From NCBI GenBank assembly GCA_964462125.1, contig CAYWXT010000048.1:1-27995 (forward strand): a stretch of DNA of 27,995 nt, read 5' to 3'. Position numbers and translations under genes: made by a program. Positions 7,413-16,590 of this stretch are shown here, one piece after another; the stretch's first letter is position 1; each line of letters starts with the position of its first letter. This DNA is from JAWLFY01 sp964462125. GTDB taxonomy: Bacteria; Planctomycetota; Planctomycetia; Pirellulales; Pirellulaceae. Below the pieces are notes generated by a model. The model was not told the DNA's origin. It saw only the letters and a list, made by a program, of their open reading frames with translations, and did not search any database.

Positions 7413-9089
7413 ATGGGCGTCATTCCGGTTCCGCTGCGTTCCTTGCCGACTCTGCCGAGAGACAGACCCTTGACCGACGTCCGCCGAAAACCTGTCGTCC
7501 TGATCATTCGCGATGGCTGGGGAAAAAACCCGCACCCGGAATGGGACGACGCCAACGCGATCCATCTGGCCAAGACCCCTGTGGACGACAGCCTGAGACG
7601 GCACTTCCCGCATGTCCTGGTTCGGACCTCGGGCGAAGACGTGGGCCTTCCCGACGGGGTGATGGGCAACAGCGAAGTGGGGCACCAGAACATCGGGGCC
7701 GGTCGGATCGTCGACCAAGAAGTGATGCGGATCACCCGCGCCGTTCGCGACGGATCGTTCTTTGAAAACCCGGTGCTGCTGGAGGCGATCGATCACGTTC
7801 GCCGGAGCGGTGGGACGTTGCATCTGTTGGGGTTGATGTCCGACGGCCGTGTTCATAGCGATCTGCAGCACGCCTATGCCGTGGTCGACTTGGTCAAGCG
7901 ATCCGGGCTCGACGGCGACCGCTTCGCCGTCCACGCGATCACCGACGGCCGCGATACCTCGCCCACCGCTGGGATCGAGTTCGTCGGCCAGCTTGAAGCG
8001 AAGATGCGCGAGGCAGGCGTGGGGCGGATCGCCAGCATCGTCGGGCGGTTCTATGCGATGGACCGTGACCTGCGCTGGGAACGTGTCGAGGCCGCTTACC
8101 GGATGATGACACAAGGGACCGAACCGACCGCGTCTTCCGCCGCCGAGGCGATTCAGCGTTATTACGACAACCCGACCGAGCCGAGCCGCACCGGGGACGA
8201 GTTCATCATTCCGACGGCGATCGAGGGGGCCCACGGTCGGGTCCGCGACGGCGACGCGGTGATCTTTCTGAACTATCGCGGCGACCGGACTCGCGAGATC
8301 ACCAAAGCGTTCGTGCTTCCCGATGACCAGTGGAAGCAGATCGACGGGGGTGGGTTCGACCGTGGCGAGCGGATCGAGAATCTCTACTTCGCCACCATGA
8401 CCGGCTACGAAACGGGACTGCCGGTTCATGTGGTGTTCGAAAAGCGGGAGAAAATGCCGGAGATTCTCGGCCAGTACATCAGCTCACTCGGGCTGTCGCA
8501 GTTCCGTTGTGCCGAGACGGAAAAATACCCGCACGTCACCTTCTTCTTCAACGACTACCGGGACGAGCCCTTCGACAGAGAGCACGAGGCACTGGTTCCG
8601 TCCCCCCGGAACGTCTCGACCTATGATCAAAAGCCGGAGATGTCGGCCTATGAGGTGACCGAGAAGGTGCTGGAGGAAATCGAATCGGGCCGCTCCGAAT
8701 TGATCATTGTCAACTACGCCAATGGCGACATGGTCGGGCACACCGGCGTGTTGGAGGCAGCGATTCAAGCGGTCCAGGCGGTTGACGCGTGTGTGGGGAG
8801 GGTGGTCGAGGCGGCCTTGGCCAAAGGAGGTTCCCTGGTCGTTACCGCCGACCATGGCAACTGCGAACAGATGGTGGATCCGGAGACCGGCGGTCCCCAC
8901 ACGGCCCACACCACCTACGATGTCCCCCTGATCGTCGTTGAGCCAGGCCTGGAAGGTTCGACGTTGCGGGAAGGGGGGCGGTTGGCCGACATCGCCCCCA
9001 CCCTGTTGGAACTGATGGGCCTGCCGATCCCCGCAGAAATGACCGGCAAGTCGCTGGTTCAAGTGGCTGCCGAGACATCGAGCCGCTGA
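7413..9089 (+). CDS. gpmI: 2,3-bisphosphoglycerate-independent phosphoglycerate mutase
   Basis: This cofactor-independent, metal-dependent mutase interconverts 3- and 2-phosphoglycerate in glycolysis. With this ATG it has 558 residues, somewhat long for the family. Metal and phospho-transfer motifs of the alkaline-phosphatase fold are all visible: IIRDGWG (about 31-37), GNSEVGHQNIGAGR with the phosphorylated Ser at about 87, LMSDGRVHS, DGRDTSP, NYRGDRTRE, NYANGDMVGHTG, TADHGNCEQM and GGPHTAHT. The first 19 residues look non-native. A TTG at 7470 (LTDVRRKPVVLIIRDG) gives a family-like N-terminus and is a serious alternative start; neither has a convincing SD. It is divergent from pgi. Confidence 0.93.
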   Translation: MGVIPVPLRSLPTLPRDRPLTDVRRKPVVLIIRDGWGKNPHPEWDDANAIHLAKTPVDDSLRRHFPHVLVRTSGEDVGLPDGVMGNSEVGHQNIGAGRIVDQEVMRITRAVRDGSFFENPVLLEAIDHVRRSGGTLHLLGLMSDGRVHSDLQHAYAVVDLVKRSGLDGDRFAVHAITDGRDTSPTAGIEFVGQLEAKMREAGVGRIASIVGRFYAMDRDLRWERVEAAYRMMTQGTEPTASSAAEAIQRYYDNPTEPSRTGDEFIIPTAIEGAHGRVRDGDAVIFLNYRGDRTREITKAFVLPDDQWKQIDGGGFDRGERIENLYFATMTGYETGLPVHVVFEKREKMPEILGQYISSLGLSQFRCAETEKYPHVTFFFNDYRDEPFDREHEALVPSPRNVSTYDQKPEMSAYEVTEKVLEEIESGRSELIIVNYANGDMVGHTGVLEAAIQAVQAVDACVGRVVEAALAKGGSLVVTADHGNCEQMVDPETGGPHTAHTTYDVPLIVVEPGLEGSTLREGGRLADIAPTLLELMGLPIPAEMTGKSLVQVAAETSSR

Positions 9090-9652
9090 ATGTTTCGGTG
9101 AGTTCTACTGCCATGCACGGCCTGTACAGCATCTTGGTGCGACGCATCACGGCACACGGTACGACGCCGGAATCGGAAGAATCTTTCGATTACCGCTTGG
9201 CGGGAGCCGATATTCCACGTATAGTCCACCCATCATGTTGTAGGCTGATTGGCCTGCGGCGTAGGCGATCGGATCCAAACGAGAAACGCGGGTGAGAAAT
9301 TCCCAGCGTTGTCCGATCCGACAGGTTTGTATGGCTGAGCTGGAGGTTTGGCCCCGACCTGTTGATTTCGTGTCGGCGAAATGCCACACAAACTGCTGCT
9401 GACGAATGGTCGTATCGACCCGCTTTGGAAAGCCGCTGGCGTCCCGATGGGCGCAACGTTCTCTGAGGCTTTCTTGTTTGTCCAGAGTTCACGCTCAAGC
9501 GGCGTAACCCCCGGTCGTTGTCTTTCCGATGTGCCAGCAGGCGTTCGGGACCGCTGCCGGAACCCCTCCATTTCCGCGGCCCGGTTTGAGCGAAGGGATG
9601 GACCGTTCGCCCTCAAACGCCGACCGCCATTGCTCCACTCAAAGGACATCGA
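9090..9652. other. 563-base gap: no gene, probable long helicase leader
   Basis: No credible coding frame was found on either strand. A sigma70-like promoter candidate at 9197-9225 would give the helicase mRNA a leader of about 420 bases. Within it TCGGATC (9269-9275) and GATCCGA (9315-9321) could pair. Long structured leaders are known for cold-induced helicase and csp mRNAs elsewhere; its relevance here is inference. Confidence 0.45.
9197..9225 (+). promoter_or_regulatory. Sigma70-type promoter candidate upstream of the helicase
   Basis: TTGGCG (9197-9202), 17-base spacer, TATAGT (9220-9225): four of six and five of six consensus matches with optimal spacing. Transcription would begin near 9232. 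Confidence 0.4.
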
Positions 9653-10975
9653 TTGAAGACTTTCGAAGAACTAGATTTGCTTGAACCCCTCCATGTCGCG
9701 TTGGAGGACGAGAACTACGAAACCCCCACCCCCATTCAAGCCCAAACGATACCGGCGGCGCTCGATGGTCGCGACGTTTTGGGTTGTGCCCAGACGGGAA
9801 CCGGCAAGACCGCCGCGTTCGCCCTGCCGATCCTTGACCTATTGGGCGAGCAGAACCGCAAGGCGACCCCGAACCGGCCACTCGCCCTGGTGCTGGCGCC
9901 GACCCGCGAACTAGCCCTCCAGATCGGCGAAAGCTTCGCCACCTATGGCAAGCACCTGCGGCTCCGTCAGGCGGTCGTCTATGGCGGTGTGAACCAGGGG
10001 CAACAGGTCCGGGCGCTCAACCGGGGGGCGCACATTCTGATCGCCACCCCCGGACGCCTGCTCGACCTGATGGAACAGGGCTACATCGAACTCGATCGGC
10101 TCGAAGTGTTCGTGCTTGACGAGGCCGATCGGATGCTCGACATGGGCTTCCTTCCCGATCTGAAACGGATCATTCGGGAACTCCCGGCCCAGCGCCAATC
10201 GCTCTTCTTTTCGGCGACCTTGCCGCCGAAGATCACCGAGCTGGCCGGTCGGCTGTTGCACGATCCGGTGACGGTCAATGTGACCCCCAAGAAGAGCAGC
10301 CTGAAGCAGATTGAGCAGCAGGTCGTGCTGGTCGGCCGGGAGGGAAAGCTTGACGTCTTGCAACAAGTCCTGCGGGGCGACAACGTGGAACGGGTGATCG
10401 TCTTCACGCGGACCAAGCGTGGGGCGAACCAGGTTTCGGAAAAGCTTGAGAAACGCGGCTTCCGATCAACCGCGATTCACGGGAATAAATCCCAAGCCGC
10501 CCGCACCCGAGCCCTCGATGCCTTTCGCGGCAACCGGATCCGCGTGTTGGTCGCCACCGATGTCGCCGCTCGCGGGATCGACGTCGATAACATCTCGCAC
10601 GTAATCAACTACGACATTCCTGACGAGCCGGAAAGCTACGTCCATCGGATCGGCCGCACCGGTCGGGCCGGTGCCGACGGGATCGCGCTGTCGTTCTGTT
10701 CCATCAAGGAGCGGGGGGACATGCGAGCGATCGAACAGTTGATTGGGCACAAAGTGCCGCTTGCCCCCGAGGCGTTGCAGCCTGAGCAGCCCGAACGCGA
10801 GTCACGGGAGCCGGAGTCTCGGGGCCGCCAACGATTCTCGGCATCGCGGGGCCGCAAGCCCGCCCGGCCGGCCCGAGCCGGTGCCACCTCGTCGCGCCCG
10901 CCGCGGGGCGAGTCCAACCGGTCCAACCGGCGTCAGCGGCGGAAACCGCTGGCCTCCACCCGCTCGTCAAGCTGA
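9653..10975 (+). CDS. DEAD-box ATP-dependent RNA helicase, RhlE-like
   Basis: This cytoplasmic RNA helicase remodels RNA duplexes, typically in ribosome assembly, mRNA decay or cold growth. The 440-residue protein has every DEAD-box motif: Q motif in TPTPIQAQTIPAA (about 24-36), AQTGTGKT (46-53), PTRELALQ, TPGRLLDL, VLDEAD (154-159), SAT (187-189), VIVFTRTKRGA, VATDVAARGIDV and HRIGRTGRAG. After the core there is a basic, Arg/Ser/Pro-rich tail of about 60 residues, usual for RhlE-type proteins and likely to bind RNA. The start is TTG with a good SD (AAGGA, six bases before it); no nearer ATG fits. A cold-shock protein gene follows 70 bases downstream, so the pair probably responds to low temperature together. 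Confidence 0.93.
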   Translation: MKTFEELDLLEPLHVALEDENYETPTPIQAQTIPAALDGRDVLGCAQTGTGKTAAFALPILDLLGEQNRKATPNRPLALVLAPTRELALQIGESFATYGKHLRLRQAVVYGGVNQGQQVRALNRGAHILIATPGRLLDLMEQGYIELDRLEVFVLDEADRMLDMGFLPDLKRIIRELPAQRQSLFFSATLPPKITELAGRLLHDPVTVNVTPKKSSLKQIEQQVVLVGREGKLDVLQQVLRGDNVERVIVFTRTKRGANQVSEKLEKRGFRSTAIHGNKSQAARTRALDAFRGNRIRVLVATDVAARGIDVDNISHVINYDIPDEPESYVHRIGRTGRAGADGIALSFCSIKERGDMRAIEQLIGHKVPLAPEALQPEQPERESREPESRGRQRFSASRGRKPARPARAGATSSRPPRGESNRSNRRQRRKPLASTRSSS

Positions 10976-11045
10976 CCCGTTTTCCGTTAAACTGACTTTC
11001 ACCCCCTCTCTCTCGATCGATCTCGACTCTCAAGGATTTAAGCAA

Positions 11046-11249
11046 ATGGCAGAAGGTACTATCAAGCGACTGACCGACAAAGGCTTCGGTTTCATCGCGC
11101 CGGAATCCGGCAAAGACATGTTTTTTCACAGTTCGTCGCTTGAAGGCATCAGTTTCGAGGAACTGCGCGAAGGCCAGCGGGTCAGTTACGACGTCGGCCA
11201 AGGCCCCAAGGGCCCGCGAGCGGAGAACGTTCGCGTCAACGGCGACTGA
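11046..11249 (+). CDS. Cold-shock-domain protein (CspA family)
   Basis: This 67-residue single-domain OB-fold protein binds single-stranded RNA and DNA and acts as an RNA chaperone. It starts MAEGTIKRLTDKGFGFIAPE. RNP1 is KGFGFI and RNP2 is reduced to DMFFHSSSL; the conserved ending PRAENVRV is present. The upstream in-frame extension to 10743 overlaps the helicase tail and is noise. AAGGA stands nine bases before the ATG. It is probably co-transcribed with, or separately induced just after, the DEAD-box helicase. A strong hairpin terminator follows 16 bases after the stop. Which csp paralogue it is cannot be told. Confidence 0.93.
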   Translation: MAEGTIKRLTDKGFGFIAPESGKDMFFHSSSLEGISFEELREGQRVSYDVGQGPKGPRAENVRVNGD

Positions 11250-11265
11250 GCACCCGGTCAAGCTC

Positions 11266-11319
11266 AAAAAGGGGTCAGGACTCTTTTTCGACCAAGAAAA
11301 GAGTTTTGACCCTTTTTTT
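11266..11319. terminator. Long bidirectional terminator / palindromic repeat
   Basis: The arm at 11266-11289 pairs with 11296-11319 almost end to end (about 22 bp, including G-U pairs and one bulge) around a short loop. Each strand ends in a T-run (seven Ts on plus, five on minus). It sits between the csp stop and the end of the opposing efflux operon and should terminate both. The core AAAAAGGGGTCAGGACTC looks like a REP-type interspersed repeat; that identity is inference. Confidence 0.8.
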
Positions 11320-11375
11320 GTCGGACCTCTTATTTGTCGGTGTTTCCAAATCGAATCGGGATGCACCGCGCGGTG

Positions 11376-14300
11376 TTATGCCGAAACCGCGACCGGTTCC
11401 TCTTCGTGGATCGGTGCTTCGATCTGTGCTTCCTCCGGAACTCCGGCGAGCCAAGATTTGAAGTCCATGAACATTCGGAACAGCGTGGGGACGAAAACCA
11501 AGGTGAAGATGGTCGAGACCATAAGTCCGCCCAGCAGCACGCTTCCCAATCCGCGATAGAGTTCGCTTCCCGAGCCGGGAAACAGCACCAGCGGGCAGAG
11601 CCCCAGCACGGTCGTGGCCGTGGTCATGAAGATGGGTCGGACCCGTGTGCGGACGCTTTCCATAATCGCGTTATCGGAGGAATAACCTTCGTCCCGCATC
11701 AGGTTCAGGGACTGATGCACGATCAGGATCGCGTTGTTGACGACCGTCCCGATCAGGATCACGAAGCCGAGCATCGTGAGCACGTCGAGTGGTTGCGGCG
11801 GTTGGCCTTGCCAGGCAAGGTAGACCGCCAGGGCTCGCAGCCCCAGGATCCCGCCGACCGCCCCCAAAGGAACGCTCATGATGATCACCAGCGGATAGGC
11901 CCAGCTTTCAAACAGCGCCGCCATCAATAGGTAGGTGATCAACAGCGCCAGCAGGACGTTCCAACGCAGCGACAACCAGGTGTCGCGAAGCTTGTCCGCG
12001 GTCCCGCTGAGGTTGATCCGATAGCCGCCGTCGAGTTGGCCCGAGGCGCGGAGCGGCCCGACGATCTGGCTCTCGATTCGTTCCAGCGCGTCTTCGAGTG
12101 CGATCTCGGGAGGTGGCGAAACCTCGATCGTGACCGCCCTCTGCCGCTCCCGGTGATTGACCTGTTCGGGCCCGCTGGACAACTTGACCTCGGCCAAGGA
12201 TCCCAAGGGAACCAATTGCCCGAGTGGGGTTGCGATCGGCAGTTCCGGCAGATCCTGCGAGTGGCCAAAGGCGTCCGCGTTGCCGATGATCGTGAGGTCA
12301 ATCTTGTCCGCACCCATGAAGTAATCAGCCGCATAGGCCCCGTCGACCAGGGCGCTGACGGCGTAGCCGAGTCCGGCCGCATTGACGCCCATCTGTTCGT
12401 TCTGGATCAGCCGCGGCAGGACATGCACCTCGGGATTGCTGAGGTCGAGGCTGGGAACCGGTCGAGCTTGCGCGTCGGGAATCACTGGCTCGTCACCGCC
12501 CCCCATGACTTGGCCCATCACCTGGCGGCCGAGTCCCACCAGCGTCTCGAGTTCCGGGCCGGTGACCTCAATGTCGATCGTTCGTCCCGCGGTTAGTCCC
12601 TGCTCGAAGAGGCTCGACTGCTTCGCGATCACGATCGTCCCCGGCAGTTTGTCTCGTACCGAGGAGACCAGCGGGACCAGTTCCGCGGCTCGGGTCGGAT
12701 CTTTCGCGCGCACACCCAGGAAGACTTGCCGCCCGCGGGCGACATAGAAGAAGTCATAGATTTCCGGGTATTCCAGCTCGGCCGTCGCCGGATCGTCGGG
12801 GTCGATGTCCCAATAGGGTTGCAGATGATCTTCGACGGTCTCACCGAGCTTGGTCAGCTCATCCAGATTGTATCCTGGGGGGGGCAGGATGATGCCAAAG
12901 ACGAGATTGCGGTTGCCGGTCGGCAGGTACTCAACCTTCGGCCAGAACGCGTAGCTGAGGCCAGCGGTGGCTACCAGCATGAAGGCAACCAGGGCGAACC
13001 GGCGGGTCCAGGTTTGTTGGACGCTACGATTGATCGTCACGATGGCGTTGACAAACGCTGAAGCGCCGCGGGTGATCGGGGCGATGATGCCGGGGGCCCA
13101 GCGGCCGAGGCGGCGTGTGGCGTCTCCGAGCCGGCTGCCGGGGCGACGCTGTGACCGGCTGCCGGATTCGGGAATGTTCCGGTGCCGATCCGATTCCTGC
13201 ATGTCGCGGCGGAGCAGGCGTGCGGTGGCGGTCGGGATCACCGTGATGCTGACCAGCAGCGACAGCCCCACCGCGGCGCTGATCGCCAGGGCGATGTCGC
13301 GGAACAATTGACCCGCCTGTTCCTCCACAAACAGCACTGGCAGGAAGACCGCCAGCGTCGTGAGGGTCGACGCGAGCACGGCTCCCCATACCTCCCGCGT
13401 TCCCCGAACCGCGGCGCGGAAGGGAGGTTCACCGTTTTGGTAATGCCGATAAATGTTCTCCAAAACCACGACCGCGTTGTCGACGAGCATCCCGACGGCG
13501 AACGCCATCCCGGCCAAACTGACCACGTTCAGCGATCGGCCCCACAAATTGAGCAGCAGGAACGTTCCGATGGCGCTAATCGGGATCGCCAGACCGACGA
13601 CCAACGATCCGCGGGCGAACCAGAAGCCGGTACCGATGATCAAGGCCAACGTGACCACGAACACCCAGGGGCTTGCCAGGGCTGCCAGGATCGCGGTGGC
13701 CGCAATGATCGGCGCGAAGACCAACGCTCGGACCTGCAAGTGCAGGAACAGCATCAACACCAACATGGTCAGCGTGCCGCCGATGATGATGTTTTGGTTG
13801 ACCAGCCCGACCGAGGCATAGATATATTCGGTTTCGTCATAGACCTGCAGCAATTGCAGCCCGCGTTGCTGCAAAACGTCGCGGTTCAACTCGTCCACCG
13901 CCTCCCGCAGCCCCTCCATCACCTCGAGCACATTCGCGCCCGTTTGGCGGAGCGCGTTACAGGCGATCGACGTGTCGCCGAAACGGCGGACCAACCCGTC
14001 CGGTTTCTTGTACCCCAAGCGGACCTCCGCGACGTCGCCGACGTAGACCGGTCCTCCCTCCTGGATCGCCAGTACCTGATCGGCCACCTGTTCCGGGCTG
14101 CGGAACTGATTCAGCGTCCGGACGACGTACCGCCGCTTGCCTTCCCAGTAGTCACCGGCGGAAACGTCTTGGTTCTGGTTGCGGAGCACGCGGCGGACGT
14201 CGTCGATGGTCAGCTGGCGGGCGGCCAGCTTCTGCGGGTCGACGACAACCTGCATCTCGTCTTCCAGCCCGCCTAGCACGTTGGCATCGGAAACGCCACC

Positions 14301-14960
14301 GACCCGTTCCAGCCGGGCTTCGATGAAGTCTTCGGCAAACCGCCGCATCTGGGGGACGTTCAGATCGGGTGGCAACAGCGGCTGCAGCTCGGGATGCTCT
14401 TCAGCGGCCTCCCGTAACCGCAGTAGGCTCAGGCCGGGGTTCCCGGTGGTCAGGACCGGTTCGAGCGCGGGCTTCAGCTCCGGGTGCTCCTCGGCGAAGA
14501 CCTCGATCTCCTCCCGCTCGGACTGCCGCGCGCTGAGGATGAACCAGGCGATCGGTCGATCGGAGGAATTGCTCGTCACGATCACCGGTTCCTTGGCCTC
14601 CTCCGGATAATCCTCCACCTGAGCCAGCCGGCTGTTGACCTTCAGCAACGCTTGGTCCATGTCGGTGCCGACCAGGAACTCCACCATGATGTTGCCGCTG
14701 GAGTCCATCGACTCGCTGGTCATCTTGGTGACCCCTTCGACACTCTTGAGCTGTTCCTCCTGCTCGCGAATGATTTCCCGCTCGACCTCCTGCGGACTGG
14801 CCCCGGGCCACTGCGTCGTGACGGTCAACGTCGGGACGTCGACTTCCGGGACGAGCTGCATCGGCATGCGCATCAGGGCAATGCTGCCGAACAGGATCAA
14901 CAGCAGCGCGCCGACAGCCACCTTGACCGGGTTGCGAACGCAGGCTTCGATCGGATGCAT
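11376..14960 (-). CDS. RND-family efflux pump, inner-membrane permease (HAE1/AcrB type)
   Basis: This is a proton-driven inner-membrane transporter, the pump of a tripartite efflux system. The chosen start MHPIEACVRNPVKVAVG gives 1194 residues, with TM1 at about 13-30. The open frame reaches a TTG at 15014, but the extra 18 residues are unlike the family. The duplicated RND plan is clear: porter loops, TM2-6 (LVLMLFLHLQVRALVFAP onward), TM4 GMAFAVGMLVDNAVVVLENI, TM7 near LVAFMLVATAGLSYAFWP, and TM10 LTMLGFVILIGTVVNNAILI. The TM4 pair is Asp-Asn where AcrB has Asp-Asp. Residues about 146-205 are an insertion in the first porter region holding two similar segments, EEHPELKPALEPVL and EEHPELQPLLPPDL. 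It lies 78 bases below the MFP gene; no outer-membrane channel gene is adjacent. Substrate unknown. Confidence 0.92.
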   Translation of the reverse strand: MHPIEACVRNPVKVAVGALLLILFGSIALMRMPMQLVPEVDVPTLTVTTQWPGASPQEVEREIIREQEEQLKSVEGVTKMTSESMDSSGNIMVEFLVGTDMDQALLKVNSRLAQVEDYPEEAKEPVIVTSNSSDRPIAWFILSARQSEREEIEVFAEEHPELKPALEPVLTTGNPGLSLLRLREAAEEHPELQPLLPPDLNVPQMRRFAEDFIEARLERVGGVSDANVLGGLEDEMQVVVDPQKLAARQLTIDDVRRVLRNQNQDVSAGDYWEGKRRYVVRTLNQFRSPEQVADQVLAIQEGGPVYVGDVAEVRLGYKKPDGLVRRFGDTSIACNALRQTGANVLEVMEGLREAVDELNRDVLQQRGLQLLQVYDETEYIYASVGLVNQNIIIGGTLTMLVLMLFLHLQVRALVFAPIIAATAILAALASPWVFVVTLALIIGTGFWFARGSLVVGLAIPISAIGTFLLLNLWGRSLNVVSLAGMAFAVGMLVDNAVVVLENIYRHYQNGEPPFRAAVRGTREVWGAVLASTLTTLAVFLPVLFVEEQAGQLFRDIALAISAAVGLSLLVSITVIPTATARLLRRDMQESDRHRNIPESGSRSQRRPGSRLGDATRRLGRWAPGIIAPITRGASAFVNAIVTINRSVQQTWTRRFALVAFMLVATAGLSYAFWPKVEYLPTGNRNLVFGIILPPPGYNLDELTKLGETVEDHLQPYWDIDPDDPATAELEYPEIYDFFYVARGRQVFLGVRAKDPTRAAELVPLVSSVRDKLPGTIVIAKQSSLFEQGLTAGRTIDIEVTGPELETLVGLGRQVMGQVMGGGDEPVIPDAQARPVPSLDLSNPEVHVLPRLIQNEQMGVNAAGLGYAVSALVDGAYAADYFMGADKIDLTIIGNADAFGHSQDLPELPIATPLGQLVPLGSLAEVKLSSGPEQVNHRERQRAVTIEVSPPPEIALEDALERIESQIVGPLRASGQLDGGYRINLSGTADKLRDTWLSLRWNVLLALLITYLLMAALFESWAYPLVIIMSVPLGAVGGILGLRALAVYLAWQGQPPQPLDVLTMLGFVILIGTVVNNAILIVHQSLNLMRDEGYSSDNAIMESVRTRVRPIFMTTATTVLGLCPLVLFPGSGSELYRGLGSVLLGGLMVSTIFTLVFVPTLFRMFMDFKSWLAGVPEEAQIEAPIHEEEPVAVSA

Positions 14961-15038
14961 TGGCAGAAGCTTCGTGGAGTTCGGGGTGAATGTGATGCGT
15001 GGATTGCCGTCCAAGCTCGTCGAGCGGCCCTGGTCGGT

Positions 15039-16400
15039 CTATTTCAGTGGCTCAGGGGGCTCTTGCCGGTCGGAGATCGAGACTTCCTGGCCGGGGCGTA
15101 ATCGCTCATTGCCGCGCGTGACGACTTCATCGTCAACGCTCAGCCCGCCCGGTTCAATCGGTTCCACCGAAATCCAGCTTCCCAGGGCCGGCCCGGTCCG
15201 CACCGCCACCGGCGCCGCCTTGCCGTTCACAACGCGGAGGATGGTCGATTCCTTTCCACCCAGCTGCAGCGCGTCCTTGGGGACCAGTAGCCGCGTCTGC
15301 TTCTTGTCACTCGGCATCGACACGTTGGCCAGCATGCCGGGGAGCAACGCGTGCTGCAAATCATCCGCCGGATTCTCGACCAGAAGGCGAACGGGGAACG
15401 TCCGCGAACGTCCGTCGCCGAGCGGCACCAGTCGATCGACACGACCGATGAAGGAATCGCCTGGCAAGGCGCCGACGGTGACCTCCGTCAAGTCGCCCCG
15501 CTGGACAAATCGCACAATCGATTCGGGGATAAAGACCTCCACCTCGACCGGATCGATCTCGATGACCTCGGCCACGGGGTCGCCTTCGCGCACCCAAGAG
15601 CCCGCCTCGGTCAGCTCCGAAGAAACGAAACCAGCGAACGGCGCCCGCACTGTGTATTTCTCCACCCGGTCTTTGAGACCCTCGACCACCTGTTGTTGAA
15701 CCGCCACCTGGGCCGCCGCCTGATCGATTTGCTCCTGCCGCGGGCCTTCGCGGGCCAGCTGCAGCGAGCTTTGAGAACCGACCAAATTCGCCGCCGCCTC
15801 CAACGCCGCTGCCCGAGCCGATTCGAATTCATCCTGCGAGAGCCCCGAGCCGTCACGGAACAGCCGCTCGGCGCGGCCCAAGCGGGCTTGGGCGTACTCA
15901 TTGGAAGCCTCCGCGGCGCGGGCCGATGCTTCGGCCAACGCGATTTCTTCCGGTCGGGAGCCGTTCTCGAGCTCCTCCAGTTCCCTCCGGCGGAGCTCCA
16001 ATTCCGCCTCGGCCCCAGCCAGTTCGATCTCGATCGTCTGAGTTCGCAGCTGAGCCAGCGGTTGCCCCGCCTCGACGCTTTCCCCGGCGTCGACCTTGTA
16101 TTCCAGGACCCGTCCATCGACGGCGCTGCCGACGACGCTGCGGCGGCGCGGATTGACGTTCGCCACGAACGACTTGCGGGACGCAATCTCCTGTTCGATC
16201 ACCGGTGCCACCACCACCGAGGCAGGCCCCTGCTGGGCGGCAGCCGGCGAAGGGGCAATCGCCCCGCCGATGAGTGCCAACAGCAGGGTTAGCCCGATCA
16301 GCTGGGCCGGTCGGCGCCGAACGCCACGATCAGGGAATGGATTTCGCAATGGTTCAACCGTCAACGTGATCTCCAGCCAACTGAAAGGGTCGCAAGTCAT
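15039..16400 (-). CDS. RND efflux periplasmic adaptor (membrane fusion protein)
   Basis: This HlyD/AcrA-like adaptor links the RND pump encoded next to it to an outer-membrane channel. It has 453 residues. A signal sequence (RPAQLIGLTLLLALIGG, then APSPAAAQQ as the cleavage region) follows a long basic lead. Domains in order: first half of the lipoyl/barrel (VDGRVLEYKVDAGESVEAGQ), a coiled-coil hairpin rich in Ala, Glu, Arg and Leu (about residues 120-250), the second lipoyl half (YTVRAPFAGFVSSELTEAGS), a beta-barrel domain with LPGMLANVSMP, and a membrane-proximal domain (VPKDALQLGGKESTI). The start is uncertain: a TTG at 16364 has GGAG six bases upstream and gives a more typical signal-peptide lead than the ATG used here. 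It heads a two-gene operon with the pump. Confidence 0.9.
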   Translation of the reverse strand: MTCDPFSWLEITLTVEPLRNPFPDRGVRRRPAQLIGLTLLLALIGGAIAPSPAAAQQGPASVVVAPVIEQEIASRKSFVANVNPRRRSVVGSAVDGRVLEYKVDAGESVEAGQPLAQLRTQTIEIELAGAEAELELRRRELEELENGSRPEEIALAEASARAAEASNEYAQARLGRAERLFRDGSGLSQDEFESARAAALEAAANLVGSQSSLQLAREGPRQEQIDQAAAQVAVQQQVVEGLKDRVEKYTVRAPFAGFVSSELTEAGSWVREGDPVAEVIEIDPVEVEVFIPESIVRFVQRGDLTEVTVGALPGDSFIGRVDRLVPLGDGRSRTFPVRLLVENPADDLQHALLPGMLANVSMPSDKKQTRLLVPKDALQLGGKESTILRVVNGKAAPVAVRTGPALGSWISVEPIEPGGLSVDDEVVTRGNERLRPGQEVSISDRQEPPEPLK

Positions 16401-16590
16401 GCAATCGCTGCCGACGCTGCCGTAAGGGGGACGGATTCAGGATAATCGGTCGCCGAGATTTCATCGCGAAATCGGTGCACCGTTTGATATTCTTCGTACG
16501 TCCGACTCGCCGGGCCGGATCGTCACCGCGCGCCGCCGTCCCGACGTGATGCGGCACACGGGGCGATCGATTCACTGATTTCAAGCAGAG

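Noticed and set aside
7392..8429. 345-codon open frame on the minus strand opposite gpmI
   Set aside because: It is antisense to a fully recognisable gpmI. Its composition is the Arg/Pro/Gly-rich pattern of a high-GC shadow frame and it has no family motif.
9233..9649. 138-codon minus-strand frame in the helicase leader region
   Set aside because: No recognisable motif, no ribosome site, and overlapping frames on the other strand are equally open.
13182..14276. 364-codon open frame on the plus strand inside the RND pump gene
   Set aside because: It is antisense to conserved transmembrane and porter segments, rich in Gln/Asp/Arg repeats of no known fold, and without an SD.
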